A stretch of 25,368 nt of DNA, taken from Euplotes cf. woodruffi 2 WChen-2021 (lineage: Eukaryota > Ciliophora > Spirotrichea > Euplotida > Euplotidae). Positions within the stretch are counted from its first letter, which is position 1; each line of letters opens with the position of its first letter. The stretch covers positions 1 through 25,368 of the forward strand of contig JAGYYN010005495.1 of assembly GCA_021441665.1 (NCBI GenBank), read 5' to 3'. This document shows positions 9,931 through 19,861 of this stretch, in pieces. The notes below the pieces were generated by a model, which was not told the DNA's origin, ran no database searches, and saw only the letters and a list, made by a program, of their open reading frames with translations. The position numbers and the translations under genes were made by a program.

Positions 9931-12449
9931 ATGTTAGGAAAATGGATATGCAGGCGAAACACCTGCAAATTCACATCATTTGCTCCTGTCAAAATTTGTA
10001 GCCTTAATCAGCTGCATTTTAAGTGTTTTTCAAGAGCCAAATCGCAGAATGAACCTTTCCTCAGCAAACAGGAAAGAATGAAAAAGGTAGCTGAAGCAAC
10101 ACTAAATGCAGAGGCTCAGTCGAACCTTAGTAAGATTAAGTACAAGACAAGTGAGACGCCTCCAAGCGAATATGATAACTCGACTCCGCTGAGTTCAGCA
10201 AAAGCGATGTTTAAAGACAACTTGACTAAAAACCTCTTATTCTGGGGAGTCAGCTTCTTGTTCTGCATGTTTCTATCGAAGAAATTAGTGCACAGAATAA
10301 TTAATAAATAACTGGTAAGTAGCAGTATTTTGGACATACCGGGCTAACAAATAAAATAATGCTGTCGGTGTAGGAACCCAGATAAAGACCCCGAGTACTT
10401 AGACTCAGTGCCTACAATAAACCCTGAAGTTAATCCTTATAAACTTGGGCTTAATAAAAATGTCAGATACTTCATCCAGGTTATTCGAAATAATCAACAG
10501 TCTGAAGAATACAAAGCTGCTATAGAAAAGCTTAACAGCGGGGTTCGACTCACAAGAGAAGAAAAGATCATTATCCAAGAGCAAATGGAAGAACAAAATA
10601 TCCACCCTCATTTTTATGAACTTAAGCGAGTGTGAAAAGGTACCTGATCAATTTAATCCGAATTAAGCTTAAATTATATAGATCTTCCAGTTAAAGAATT
10701 TTATTCGCCGCTGTCTCTTGTCAAGCTTGAAATCGATAAATTTGATGAAGATAATCTCGAGCACCATAAGACATTTCGCAAGTACTTTAAACACGTTGAC
10801 ATTAGCACGATTAAAGCCTCGACTTGTCAGTATATGATATCTGACACTTACGATAACTGGCTTTGGCTTGAAAAGGATAACACTGATTTACAAATAGCAT
10901 CTCGGTTCTTGAAGGGGCCAACGCAAATAACCAACGAAGACGAGCTTTTCCAGCTTATGGATGCCAAGCGTAATCTCAACGTCCATTACTTCATTATTTA
11001 CAACGGTATCAGCTCCTGAAGAGATAAAAAGTTCTCACCGCTAGTTAAAATATTCAGGAAGTTCTTTATTGAAAACGGGCACTTTTTCGAACCTCAAGTT
11101 GAATTCATCGAGATTACGAATTTAAAAACCGCGCAGAAAATCGGGATCACAGAAGAAGGTGTTTTGCATCATTATGCCAACTCTAGTGATTATATTAAAC
11201 ATGAAGGAACACCTGTTCAGTTTTTTAGCTTAGAATTAATCCACAGTATGAATGAAGGTAAACTAAATGTCGTTTAAATTTCATTAAAAATCATCGAAAA
11301 TTAAAACTTCATAGAATTGGAAATTTTATATTTATACTAGATTTTGTGAATTATTGATAAGTATTCTAAATTTTAACTGCGATACAGCAAACATAAATCG
11401 AAAAGTGACGAATGAAAATTATAAAGAACACTTTGCACAGCTATTTAGCAACTTTACTCAGTTCGTTGAGAAAATGATATGCGACAGCAGTAATGTTATT
11501 TACACTTGCGATATGAGTTTGCTGCTGTTCTACTCAAATCACTTTTCGAAGAGAGGAGAAAATGTGCTTTTGGTATACGTCAATCGTGACAGATTCCTGA
11601 ACCAACTTAGCTCGAATATCTATGGAGACAGACTGAAGCTGTTCATAAAACACACTGGTATAATGAGGGACGATTTATTAAAAGACCACAATTTTAAGGT
11701 GATTATTAGTGACAGTGAGAACTGCCTATCTACGTTCAAAATCCTGACGTCAAATAATACAGACATCGTCTTGAGGCTGTTCAACTACGAGTCCTTTGTC
11801 AACATGAACAACGGCAAGATCGTGTCAAGGTACGACGATGAGGTCGACAAGAAAATCACAGATCCAAAGGACTTCACATTTTTAAAGACTGGAGTCGAGA
11901 TCAACTCAGAGTGGACTTCTCACCCTCTTCACTCAGTCGACCACATACATAATTTTATCAATCGATCTTTCCCGATTTTTGAAAAAAGCAATTGAGAATC
12001 AAAAGGTCGATCGGAAGGATATTATGCTGGAGACCAGCGAGAATGACGTAAAGTACAAGACAAGCACAGTGAAGCCAATGGGCTATCAAAACTACGACAA
12101 GCTTTTGAATTCCTCCGGACGCTACAGCGTAATTAAAGTGTTCAGCCACATCTGCCAGGGATGTAAATTTATCGAAGACGCGTATGAAGAAGTCGCGAAG
12201 AAATATGAAAAAGATAAAAATTTTAAATTTTTTGAAGTAAATACCTCATCCGAAGGTATTCCTTTAGTAAGTTTTATGAGGTTACACTTTTAGCAAAATG
12301 TCAGAAAGACTCCAACGATTTTATTGTATGATAAAAAGACTAAGTTGTATAAAGTCCTTGAACTGAATGCAGAAGATATGAGATTACTAAACACAACAAA
12401 TGAGAAGATTGAGTTTATCAACAATCTAATTCAAAGCAGTCTTAAATAA
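9931..12449 (+). CDS. Membrane-anchored tandem thioredoxin-like protein (752 residues as modelled)
   Basis: The basic, Cys/Arg-rich N-terminus could be a mitochondrial or ER targeting segment. One membrane span (NLLFWGVSFLFCMFL, about residues 101-115) follows. Two poorly conserved modules with thioredoxin-like strand patterns come next (e.g. LNVHYFIIYNGISS; FKVIISDSENCLSTF). A clear C-terminal thioredoxin fold has FSHICQGCKF (CxxC near residues 664-667) and the cis-Pro segment RKTPTILLY. Model: AAA-TAA at 10306-10311 read +1, which makes splicing at intron 10315-10373 in phase; introns 10640-10681, 11258-11387 and 12267-12293; TGA as Cys; stop TAA 12447-12449. A further +1 change near 11970-11990 has no stop codon and may be a base error in the T5/A6 runs. 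The redox role is inferred. It could instead be two genes meeting near 11258-11387. Confidence 0.65.
10306..10311 (+). other. +1 frameshift site AAA-TAA-C (thioredoxin-like gene)
   Basis: Shifting here places the following GTAAGT...GTGTAG intron in the correct phase for the next exon (W, then NPDKDPEYLDS). Confidence 0.7.
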
Positions 12450-12519
12450 AATTATAAATACCGTTCAATAATTTGGATATCAATGACTGTAAATCAAAAT
12501 AAAATATTGATTTGATGTA

Positions 12520-13461
12520 TTACATAATGACTTTCTTTTTCTTTAAACATTCTGAACAAGCATTAAAGCTGCAGATATCTCAGTGATAGCTAATTTTTCA
12601 TTCTCTATTCAAATAGGTATCTCTTTTTATACAGTTTTCAAATCCTCCATTACACTTCCACAAGTCAACTGGAGTGACAGCAGTGACATAAAGTAAATGT
12701 TCATGAAAGTCGCTTGATACAAACTCAACGAAGTCATCTTGTTCTGCTAAAAAGCATAACTCTCAGATAGCGACTCTTCAAGGCTGACAGGCGTACAATT
12801 TAATATTTTCATCGTCTCCTGCAAGTCACCCGCCTCTCCTATACTTTCCAATTCAGTGTTGTTTGAGTTTGAGGCACATATCTTTATCAGATATGATGAT
12901 AAATAAATGTTTATGGGATAGATGGACTGCTGATTTTTCTAACATCCTTAATGCTTCTTTATCTGTCACACTCGAGTACTTAGCAATGCAGTTCTTGCAA
13001 AAGCTTACCTTGCAGTTGCTGCAAGTCCAAGCCACGCCGTTATTTTGTTCGACTCTTTCCTTGCCTGACTTGACGCATCCGCCAGTAATCATCATCGTCG
13101 ATTGACAAACCCATTCCGAGTCCATTTGCTTCATCGACAGAACACAGGAATGCAAAGTTTTGTTGAGTACTACCGGCCGCAAAGGATTTTTATCGCAGAT
13201 GGTCTGATGAGCTGAGATGCTCTTTCTTGGATGCTCCTTTTCGCAGTGCTCTCACCTGACTGGAATTTGGTTGATTTTCCTCTGAATAAACTTGCTTTCG
13301 CTGAGCTCAAGTTTCTTTGTGCAGTTGTTCGGACAAGCTTTGAGCTTCTCTCCGCATTTGTCGCAGATCAATACGCCTCAGCAGCCGGTCTCGAGGACTT
13401 TGAGTGGGATTTCAGTGCAGATGATGCACTCGAACTCTTCGTGGCTGATCTTTGTCTCCAT
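12520..13461 (-). CDS. RING-type protein with repeated zinc-binding modules (candidate E3 ubiquitin ligase)
   Basis: A single frame of 313 residues runs from ATG 13461-13459 to TAA 12522-12520, with eight TGA codons read as Cys. The N-terminal RING starts FECIICTEIPLKVLETGCC and continues GVLICDKCGEKLKACPNNC. A TRAF-type finger follows (PVRCEHCEKEHPRKSISAHQ). Three related modules then carry C-x2-C-x4-C-x2-C cores: WTCSNCKVSFCKNC with HLSHKH; YACQPCRVAICELC with HEHLL; and YHCDICSFNACSEC. These resemble DC1/ZZ-like zinc folds. Several ligands (GCC, VRC, QPC, AIC, YHC) are TGA-coded, so read as stop or Trp the protein would lose its zinc sites. E3 ligase activity is inferred from the RING. The gene is convergent with the thioredoxin-like gene, only 70 nt away. 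Confidence 0.85.
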
Positions 13462-13899
13462 ATTTAATAATGATTCAGTACTACTGCGCAGCCAAATGCA
13501 GCCTTGGTTGAGGGTAAAGGTTTTCAACAGTATTTACATTTATCTCACTTTAATAATTATTTTATTACGAAATTCACATATTTTTTTAAATAATGATAAT
13601 CACATATATTTAATAAGTTTTGAGTAAGTATTGGATTTAGTTATTATAAAGTTTAATTATTTTCAAATTATCAAAGCTAATTTAATATTTTTGCTAATAA
13701 TTAAATTATTTATAATTCAACGGCTGATTTTTCAGCTTACTCGGTTGTATATAAATATACAATTTTGCTGATATAAATATATTCTTAATAAGCTAAAAAT
13801 ATCGCAATTCGCTAAGTATTTTCAGTTTAAGCATGCACATGTAGAATATATAAAATATACGCTGATATTGTGATATTAATATAGTCGTAATTAAGAACG
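13462..13899. promoter_or_regulatory. Divergent AT-rich spacer with both promoters
   Basis: This 438-nt region lies between the start codons of the RING gene (-) and the coiled-coil gene (+). It is very AT-rich with no convincing ORF. An inverted repeat TTGTATA-TAAA-TATACAA lies at 13744-13761; at this base composition it may be chance. Confidence 0.5.
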
Positions 13900-15198
13900 A
13901 TGGTAAGCAAAGAATAGAATTATTTTGAATAGCTTTTTGACAAACCAAAATTATACACTGTTGACTACGGGCACAATTATCACTCAAATCCTAATCTTAA
14001 CGACACTTCTGCAAGCAGAATGTAAGTAGCGGAAATTTATAATTTTAGGACAAATTATGCATCTACTAATGGACAGAATCAAAGCTATCGAGCTGATATT
14101 GAAAAATCGTATGGAGGAGTCAGCAGAACTGGCTCCTCTTTAATTCGTAAGACAGCTGAAAACGCTGGAATGAGCTACGGCCACATGCCCAATATCACCA
14201 ACGACAGAAGCAGGAGCAACATGAAGAGATCTACTGACTACCAGACTTCAAGCCAAGACGTTGTTCGCAAAAGTACCGATATGAACACAAGGAATGAAAA
14301 CTATGGATTATATAACGACTTTGGAGGGACGACGAAATCATCTCGACTCCAAAGGCTCAATTCTAAAAACAATGAAGAAAACAAAAAAGTATTTGTGCCT
14401 AAAAACGAATCAAATGCGAATATTTACTTCCCTGGCGAAAATGTGATCCATGATGACACTCGAGAGAAGAAGCCGGCCTTTTTCGAGCAAAGAAACCATC
14501 AAAATAGAAGTCTGAACATGTCGCAGTACTCGGCAAAGCCAGGGATAGAAGACAGTCCGAAATTCAAAGAAATCGTTATTTCAGAAGCAATGCAAGATCA
14601 CACACGCGATGGAATTGAGCAGCAAAGGTACTTTTCAAGGCTGGAGAGGTCAAACAGAAAGCAAAAAGCTATATTTGACGAACACTACAAACGCTACGTC
14701 ATGCCGAATGTCGTCCTGGTAAATGCCAAAAGAGACTACGAGCAGATGAGGATCAAAGAAATGAAGAGACGCATGGACCAGCTTGAAATCGAGCAATATA
14801 ATAGGGAGAACTTGCTTAAAAAGAAATATAACGATTTTTTAAAGGTTCAAATTGCTGAAAAGGAAAGAGTCAAAGATCAAGAACGAAGCGATAAAAAGAG
14901 AACCCATGACTATGTTGAATACAAACGAATGATGTATCAGGATGAGCTTGCTAAAAATAAAAAAGATCTTATGAACCTCAAGTTCTCATCAGCTGAAATT
15001 GATAAGTCACTAAAGTCATTTAATGACAAATACGATCCAATCGATTTCGATTTAAATTACACTCTAGGAGGTTTTGACGTTCCAAAATCAACAATTGAGA
15101 AAATAAAGTCAAAACGACAAAATACTTATCTATCTCCAAATCCGATTGTGAACCCGATGGTGGACTTCAATCAGAAGCTACTCGACTCTCTAAATTAA
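13900..15198 (+). CDS. Coiled-coil protein of unknown function, start codon isolated by an intron
   Basis: The modelled protein has 413 residues. The first exon is just the ATG (13900-13902), followed by a 30-nt intron (13903-13932, GTAAGC...GAATAG), a short exon, a 27-nt intron (14022-14048, GTAAGT...TTTTAG), and one long exon to TAA 15196-15198. The N-terminal half is polar, Asn/Ser/Arg-rich and probably disordered. About residues 210-330 form a charged helix (KEMKRRMDQLEIEQYNREN, then AEKERVKDQERSDKKR). The C-terminal segment has YDPIDFDLNYTLGGFDVP. I do not recognise the family. Composition suits a cytoskeletal or axoneme-associated protein, which is only inference. No frameshift is needed. 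If the ATG exon is wrong, the start would be the internal Met at 14047-14053 or 14170. Confidence 0.75.
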
Positions 15199-15357
15199 AA
15201 AGATGCAAAATAATTTGATTTCATTCAATTTATAATCTTAAAGCAATTCAAATATCACCCATCAAACAGCTACTACTAATTATTTCATCCTATCTTAAAT
15301 CATGACAATCACTTTCTAAATATATTATGAATAGAGTTGAATAAAAAATTATTAAAT

Positions 15358-17144
15358 ATGAATTCAAACATGGGTAATTAACCCCTAACTCCTCTAACCC
15401 CAACACATCCCCTTAATTACTACAAATCCTCTCCTAACCCTCACAACAATACCATCTCACATTCCTAACACCAACATCAAATAAAAACCCCATCAATTCC
15501 CACAACCCAATTCTTCCTCATATACCCCAATCACTAATTTTCCTCTATCAATAAAATAACCCAAAAATACATATTACTTGATCTAAATACAAAAATGCTC
15601 TTTTCTTTCTTTAGTCTCAAATTCGCTTATTTTTAATAATCCCTTAATAAAAAGATCATAAATTAATATAGGAAAGTCAAACCGACAGAAAATTAGCAGA
15701 AAGCAAACAGTCGATTTCGATCACGGCATCAGGTACATAATTACACGCAGCTGAGATTATTATTTACTTGAACAAAATTAAATTGTATAGTAAAATCAAA
15801 TACGAAAAGAAGTAATTTAAAAACTCCGAAATATGAAAATAATGAACCAATTATTACAAATCCAGTATACAAGTACGATAAATTATTGCATTTTATATCG
15901 ATTAATATTTTTTATTTGTTAAACAATATTTTAAATACTCTAAAAATTCATTTTAAGAGAGCCAAAAGAACAGAAGGTAATTAAAGCTAAAAGCAACAAG
16001 AAGAACAAGAGCAAGTCAAGTTTTAAAAACTTCGTCGAACAAATGAACTCGCAAGAAGGAAGCAAATTTAGACTGAATAAGAAAACGAAAAAGGTTGCGA
16101 AAAGAAGCCTTGTCGACCACTTTCCGAAACATTCATCAGATTTTACTAATAACTTCGAATCGAATAAACTTAGGTGCGTCACTTATGCAGAGTCAGTCAA
16201 TCAGCATCTGCCTTTGTACTTGATGGTCGGTCAAAATTACAATCAAAGAGAGCTGTTGAAGTCGGAAAGGAACATACGGAGGCTGATTAGTAACGACTCG
16301 AAAGACCTTGCTCAAAATCAAAATAAAGTCGAACCTAGGTCGTTGATGACCGCTGGCCAAAACACAAACAACCGCAAGTGCAATATTATCTTTTCTTTAA
16401 ACAAAGTTGCCTTGAGCCCGTGTGCAAATCTAGAAATAAACAAAGATTTGGCAGAAGTTGATTACAACACGCTGGATTGAAACAGCAAGCAGAATTTTAA
16501 AATAATACCGCAGAATTATCAAGCGGCTCAGCTATGAAAAACGCACTTCAGTCCTCGAAATAGGTATGGTTTTCAGTCTCGGTCCCTGTTTTCCTCGATT
16601 TAAATTTCGCATCAAAATCTATATAAGTACTGTACATTTAACAGGTTGTTTTAGTTATTTTTTAACTTTTGTAAATAACGAAGTAACTTGATATCTTGCT
16701 AAGTATGAATAGCACTATGTAGACTCTCCTCTAATCCCTCGGGGAACCTGACGCCGAATTCGAAGAACTTCATCGCTCCAGAAGTGCGTAAATAAAAATA
16801 ACAAGTCTGCCGTTAACAAGCTCAACCCAGCGTACAGAGAAGCGTTGAGAGAAAATAAAAACTTAGTGAACTCCAATTTGCTCAGCCAGACAAACTGAAA
16901 TCAAATGGATAAGTTCAAGAAGCTCATGAGCTTCACTCTTGCTAATAAAATCGACGACATGATGGAGAGACTCACGAGAATCCGCAGGGTCTGGAAACGA
17001 GCCAAAAGAGGCAGAAATCAGCAGATCAAAGGTGTCCATGAAAACGGAAAAGAACTGACTGGAATCTTGGTGAAAAACGACTGATTTAGTAATAACCGAT
17101 CGCCGCATACAAGAGTCACGTTTAACTTACTTGAAGAGAACTAA
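15358..17144 (+). CDS. Basic Asn/Lys-rich protein of unknown function, multi-exon model
   Basis: The modelled protein has 394 residues. Exon 1 (15358-15373) encodes MNSNMG and splices across a 298-nt intron (15374-15671) to KSNRQKISRKQTVDFDHG. Further introns are 15733-15790, 15873-15957 and 16564-16722. AAG-TAA at 15810-15815 may be a +1 site, though an alternative 3' splice site at AAG (15812) would avoid it. AAA-TAA at 16790-16795 is a stronger +1 site. TGA codons read as Cys; stop TAA 17142-17144. The best-supported parts are 15958-16563 and 16723-17144, which have a coherent frame and richer GC than their surroundings. The C-terminal helix contains MERLTRIRRVWKRAKRGR, an IQ-like or nucleic-acid-binding basic stretch. 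No family is recognised, and the 5' exons are the least certain part. Confidence 0.6.
15375..15579 (+). other. 205-nt G-free, C-rich tract (inside predicted intron 1)
   Basis: There is not one G on the + strand across this stretch. C occurs in repeated runs of three or four (about nine runs), separated by A/T-rich words such as CTAACCCC, AAAACCCC and ATACCCCAATC. The opposite strand therefore carries many G3-G4 runs. It lies between the proposed donor at 15374 and the acceptor at 15671. Confidence 0.9.
15810..15815 (+). other. Possible +1 frameshift site AAG-TAA-T (basic protein gene)
   Basis: It links KIKYEKK to NLKTPKYENNEP. An alternative splice acceptor at 15812 would remove the need for it. 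Confidence 0.4.
16790..16795 (+). other. +1 frameshift site AAA-TAA-A (basic protein gene)
   Basis: It joins FIAPEVRK to KNNKSAVNKLNPAYREAL. Confidence 0.75.
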
Positions 17145-17157
17145 TTAATTAATTAAT
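17142..17157. repeat. Short TTAA-type palindromic repeat
   Basis: TAATTAATTAATTAAT lies directly at the stop of the preceding gene. It is a simple low-complexity run with no assigned role. Confidence 0.5.
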
Positions 17158-17702
17158 CAAAGACAATTGAATAATTTCGCTGTCTGTGTTTAATAAACGG
17201 AGAGAGATATGCTATTTACATCGTATGTCACATATTCATTTCAATATTGCTGTTGTCAGCAGCAGGTTGCTTATATTATACCTTTCTCAACATTCTCGAC
17301 ATCCTGTAGATTTTGAAGCAAATAGCAAAATAAAAACAATTACTAAATCTAGTCCTCAATTTATAGTAAAATTTTATAACTCAAGTAACTCACTCAAAAA
17401 TAATGCAAGACTAAAAAAAATCAACTGTGGTGTTGTTTGATAAATTAGTGAAAATACTTTTGACGTAAGCGAGACTAAAAAACAAATCTAAATTTTTTAA
17501 TTTTTAAATATAGTTTTAATTGCTAATAATAAATAAATGCAGTGATGTAAATAAATTTATTTAAGCTACTCCTCTGATTATAAATCATGTTATTTACTGA
17601 TATCGTGATTTATTACTGCAACCGAAGCTAAGCTTAGTTTTAATCTAGGAAGCCATTCTGTGAACAAATAATTATTGATCAGTCCAAAACAATATTAATA
17701 AA
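17145..17702. other. AT-rich spacer with one doubtful short ORF
   Basis: This 558-nt gap lies between two + strand genes. An 84-codon open frame at 17186-17440 starts without ATG (first ATG codes MSHIHFN) and has Ser/Asn/Lys-rich content with no recognised motif. I do not call it a gene. The rest is AT-rich with stops in all frames and should hold the kinase promoter. Confidence 0.5.
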
Positions 17703-19348
17703 ATGGGCACAGTATGAGATAGAATATGCTGACACAACTTCAGTCAGTGACAGATTCAAGATGAAAGGAAAAAGCAAAGAATTAACACGCATTCTACCGA
17801 TCTCAAATCCCCAATTTTCAGCGAATTCGATGACGAACCTGCCAATGTCATCGAGCCTTGCTGAAAAGTCGATGTCGCTAAAATTGACAGCCAAGATAGG
17901 GAATTCGACAATGAGGACTCAAATGGAGTGGTTGATCGAGACCTTGCACAGAGCGCTGATTTTCACTCAGATTTTACGAATTTAATAGAAGGCCAAGAAA
18001 ACCCTGGTCGGCTGTACAAAGTAACTTCTTTACTCCAAAAATAGCGTAAGCGATTTAAAAGAAGAAGATTTGTACTCAAAGAAGGTAATTTTACAATTCA
18101 AGATCATATTTTTGCTTTTAAACACTAAGGAATATCCGTTGAAATATCACAAATCCTTCGTTTAGGTCAATCTCAGTCACTTTGAAATCCTTAAGGTGAT
18201 TGGACGAGGATCCTTCGGCAAAGTTGTTTTAGTAAAGCACAAATAAATCGAACATATGCTACGCAATGAAGTCCATCCGCAAGGAGAATCTTAAAAGCCA
18301 GAAGGAAAAGAACAACTGCGTGGTTGAGCGCACAATTCTTGAAAAGCTGAAAAGTGAGTTTGTCGTACAACTGCATTTTGCGTTCCAAACTCCAGATAAG
18401 ATTTACTTTGTCGTCGACTATATGCAAGGAGGGGACTTGTTTTACCACCTCAAGAAAAACTGCAGGTTTAGTGAAAAGAAGACCAGGTTTTACATCGCTC
18501 AATGAGTGCTTGCCCTAAAGGACATGCACAAACGAGGTAATCCGATTACACCCATAAAACTTATTAGCCTTTAAAAATACGCTTTTATAGGCATAATCTA
18601 CAGAGATTTAAAACTCGAAAATATTATGCTTGACTGAGAAGGAAATATCAAAATTACAGATTTCGGCCTTTCAAAGCTTGGTATCGAGCACAACAAATTA
18701 GTGTATTCTTTCGTTGGGACGCCGGAGTACTTATCACCTGAAATTGTGAAAGGCTCAGGCTATAATAAAACAACGGACTGGTGGAGTTTAGGTGCCATTA
18801 TGTATGAAATGCTTGTCGGAAGATCGCCATTCTGTGTTTATAAATTTAAGAGAATACAGACCACTGAGACCCCGATTCTTTCACAAAAATACGATAAAAT
18901 TTTAGATAACATCTTATTCAAAGACATTCCTTTTGAAGAGGTTTCATCAAAGAAAGCACGGAATCTGCTGATGCGGCTGCTTGAAAGGAACAAAGACAGA
19001 AGACTCGGATCTAAGCAAGGAGCACTCGATATCATGAAGGATCCGTTCTTCGAAGGAATTAACTGGACCGAGCTGCGGAACAAAACCGTGCCCCCGCCGT
19101 TCAAGCCTAAATGAACCGAGGATTGCCAGGCAAAATACTTCGCTCATGAGTTTTTGAGTCAAGAAGCAAACGACTCGTTTGTCATCTCTGAGCTGACACT
19201 CAGTGAAAAGCAGGAGAACCACTTTGAGGATTTCACATATTCGCGAGACACGAAGTTCATAAAGGCTGAAGACAATAGGGAGTCTAACAAGATATCGAAG
19301 TCATATGAGAACTCGGTTATTTGGGAGATTGAATCTAAAGAAAACTAG
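17703..19348 (+). CDS. AGC-family Ser/Thr protein kinase with Met-Gly/Cys-rich N-terminus
   Basis: The modelled protein has 502 residues. The N-terminus MGTVCDRICCHNFSQC (three of its Cys are TGA) suggests lipid anchoring by myristoylation and palmitoylation, though Asp at position 6 is not ideal. The kinase core has FEILKVIGRGSFGKVVLV (G loop near 140), Lys162 in YAMKSI, YRDLKLEN (Asp256), DFGLSK (Asp274), activation-loop Ser290 in YSFVGTPEYLSPE, and DWWSLG. The C-tail has PPPFKPK and the hydrophobic motif FEDFTY (Thr466), the AKT/S6K/SGK signature targeted by upstream kinases. No PH domain is seen, so lipid anchoring may replace it. Two +1 sites occur: AAA-TAG at 18039-18044 and AAA-TAA at 18241-18246. 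Introns are 18085-18165 and 18537-18590. Stop TAG is 19346-19348. Confidence 0.9.
18039..18044 (+). other. +1 frameshift site AAA-TAG-C (kinase)
   Basis: It is the only TAG-type internal site seen, joining RLYKVTSLLQK to SVSDLKEEDLYSKK. Confidence 0.8.
18241..18246 (+). other. +1 frameshift site AAA-TAA-A (kinase)
   Basis: It sits inside the kinase fold, between the G loop (GSFGKVVLVKHK) and the catalytic Lys strand (KSNICYAMKSI), so frame continuity can be judged against the family. Confidence 0.92.
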
Positions 19349-19861
19349 CCAATCAAATATTTAGAAATAAAAAAAATTATTGACAGAAAGTCAAAATTCT
19401 TCGCTGGATAAGAATATTTAGCATTTTATTTTTTGCTGTTAATTATTAAGGCATGATGCTTGATTCAATTATATTTTGAATCTACTGATACGATGTGATT
19501 ATGATTTGTGATCCTATTGAGTTGAGATTTATTTAATTGATTTTAAGTATAGAATTCCTTTTTAAAATACGGTTGTTCTGATAAACATATTTGCATTATT
19601 CCAAAGTTATTTATTTAAATATCATAAGCACTACATGCTTTTTATTAAAAAAACTCGTTGTATTTTGTTGAAATAAAAAAATTATTTAGTCTTCTTATGC
19701 TAAAAGTTTAAAAAATCAAGTTTTTAGTATTTTGATTATAATTGCAAAACATTGCATTTCTCTTCCATTTTTTTCAATGTGCTTTAGTTTTTAAAATACA
19801 CATTATTTAAGTTTATAAATTGCTGTTTAAAATAATTAAATTGAAATTTAAATCTCTGGCA
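19349..19861. other. AT-rich spacer, no gene seen
   Basis: This 513-nt gap lies between the kinase and STPG genes. It is very AT-rich, with stops in all frames and poly-A/T runs. AATTGAAATT at 19839-19848, 14 nt before the next ATG, fits the E. crassus breakage consensus HATTGAAaHH, but a chance match is likely. Confidence 0.6.

Noticed and set aside
10541-10555. GGGTTCGACTC resembles a tRNA B box
   Set aside because: It lies in a coding exon (SGVRLTRE) with no A box or cloverleaf around it; a similar word at 2617 is also coding.
13231-13627. Overlapping + strand ORFs opposite the RING gene
   Set aside because: They are antisense to a zinc-ligand-rich conserved frame and carry no motif.
17186-17440. 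84-codon open frame in the spacer before the kinase
   Set aside because: No ATG at its start, no recognisable motif, and AT-rich composition like noncoding flanks.
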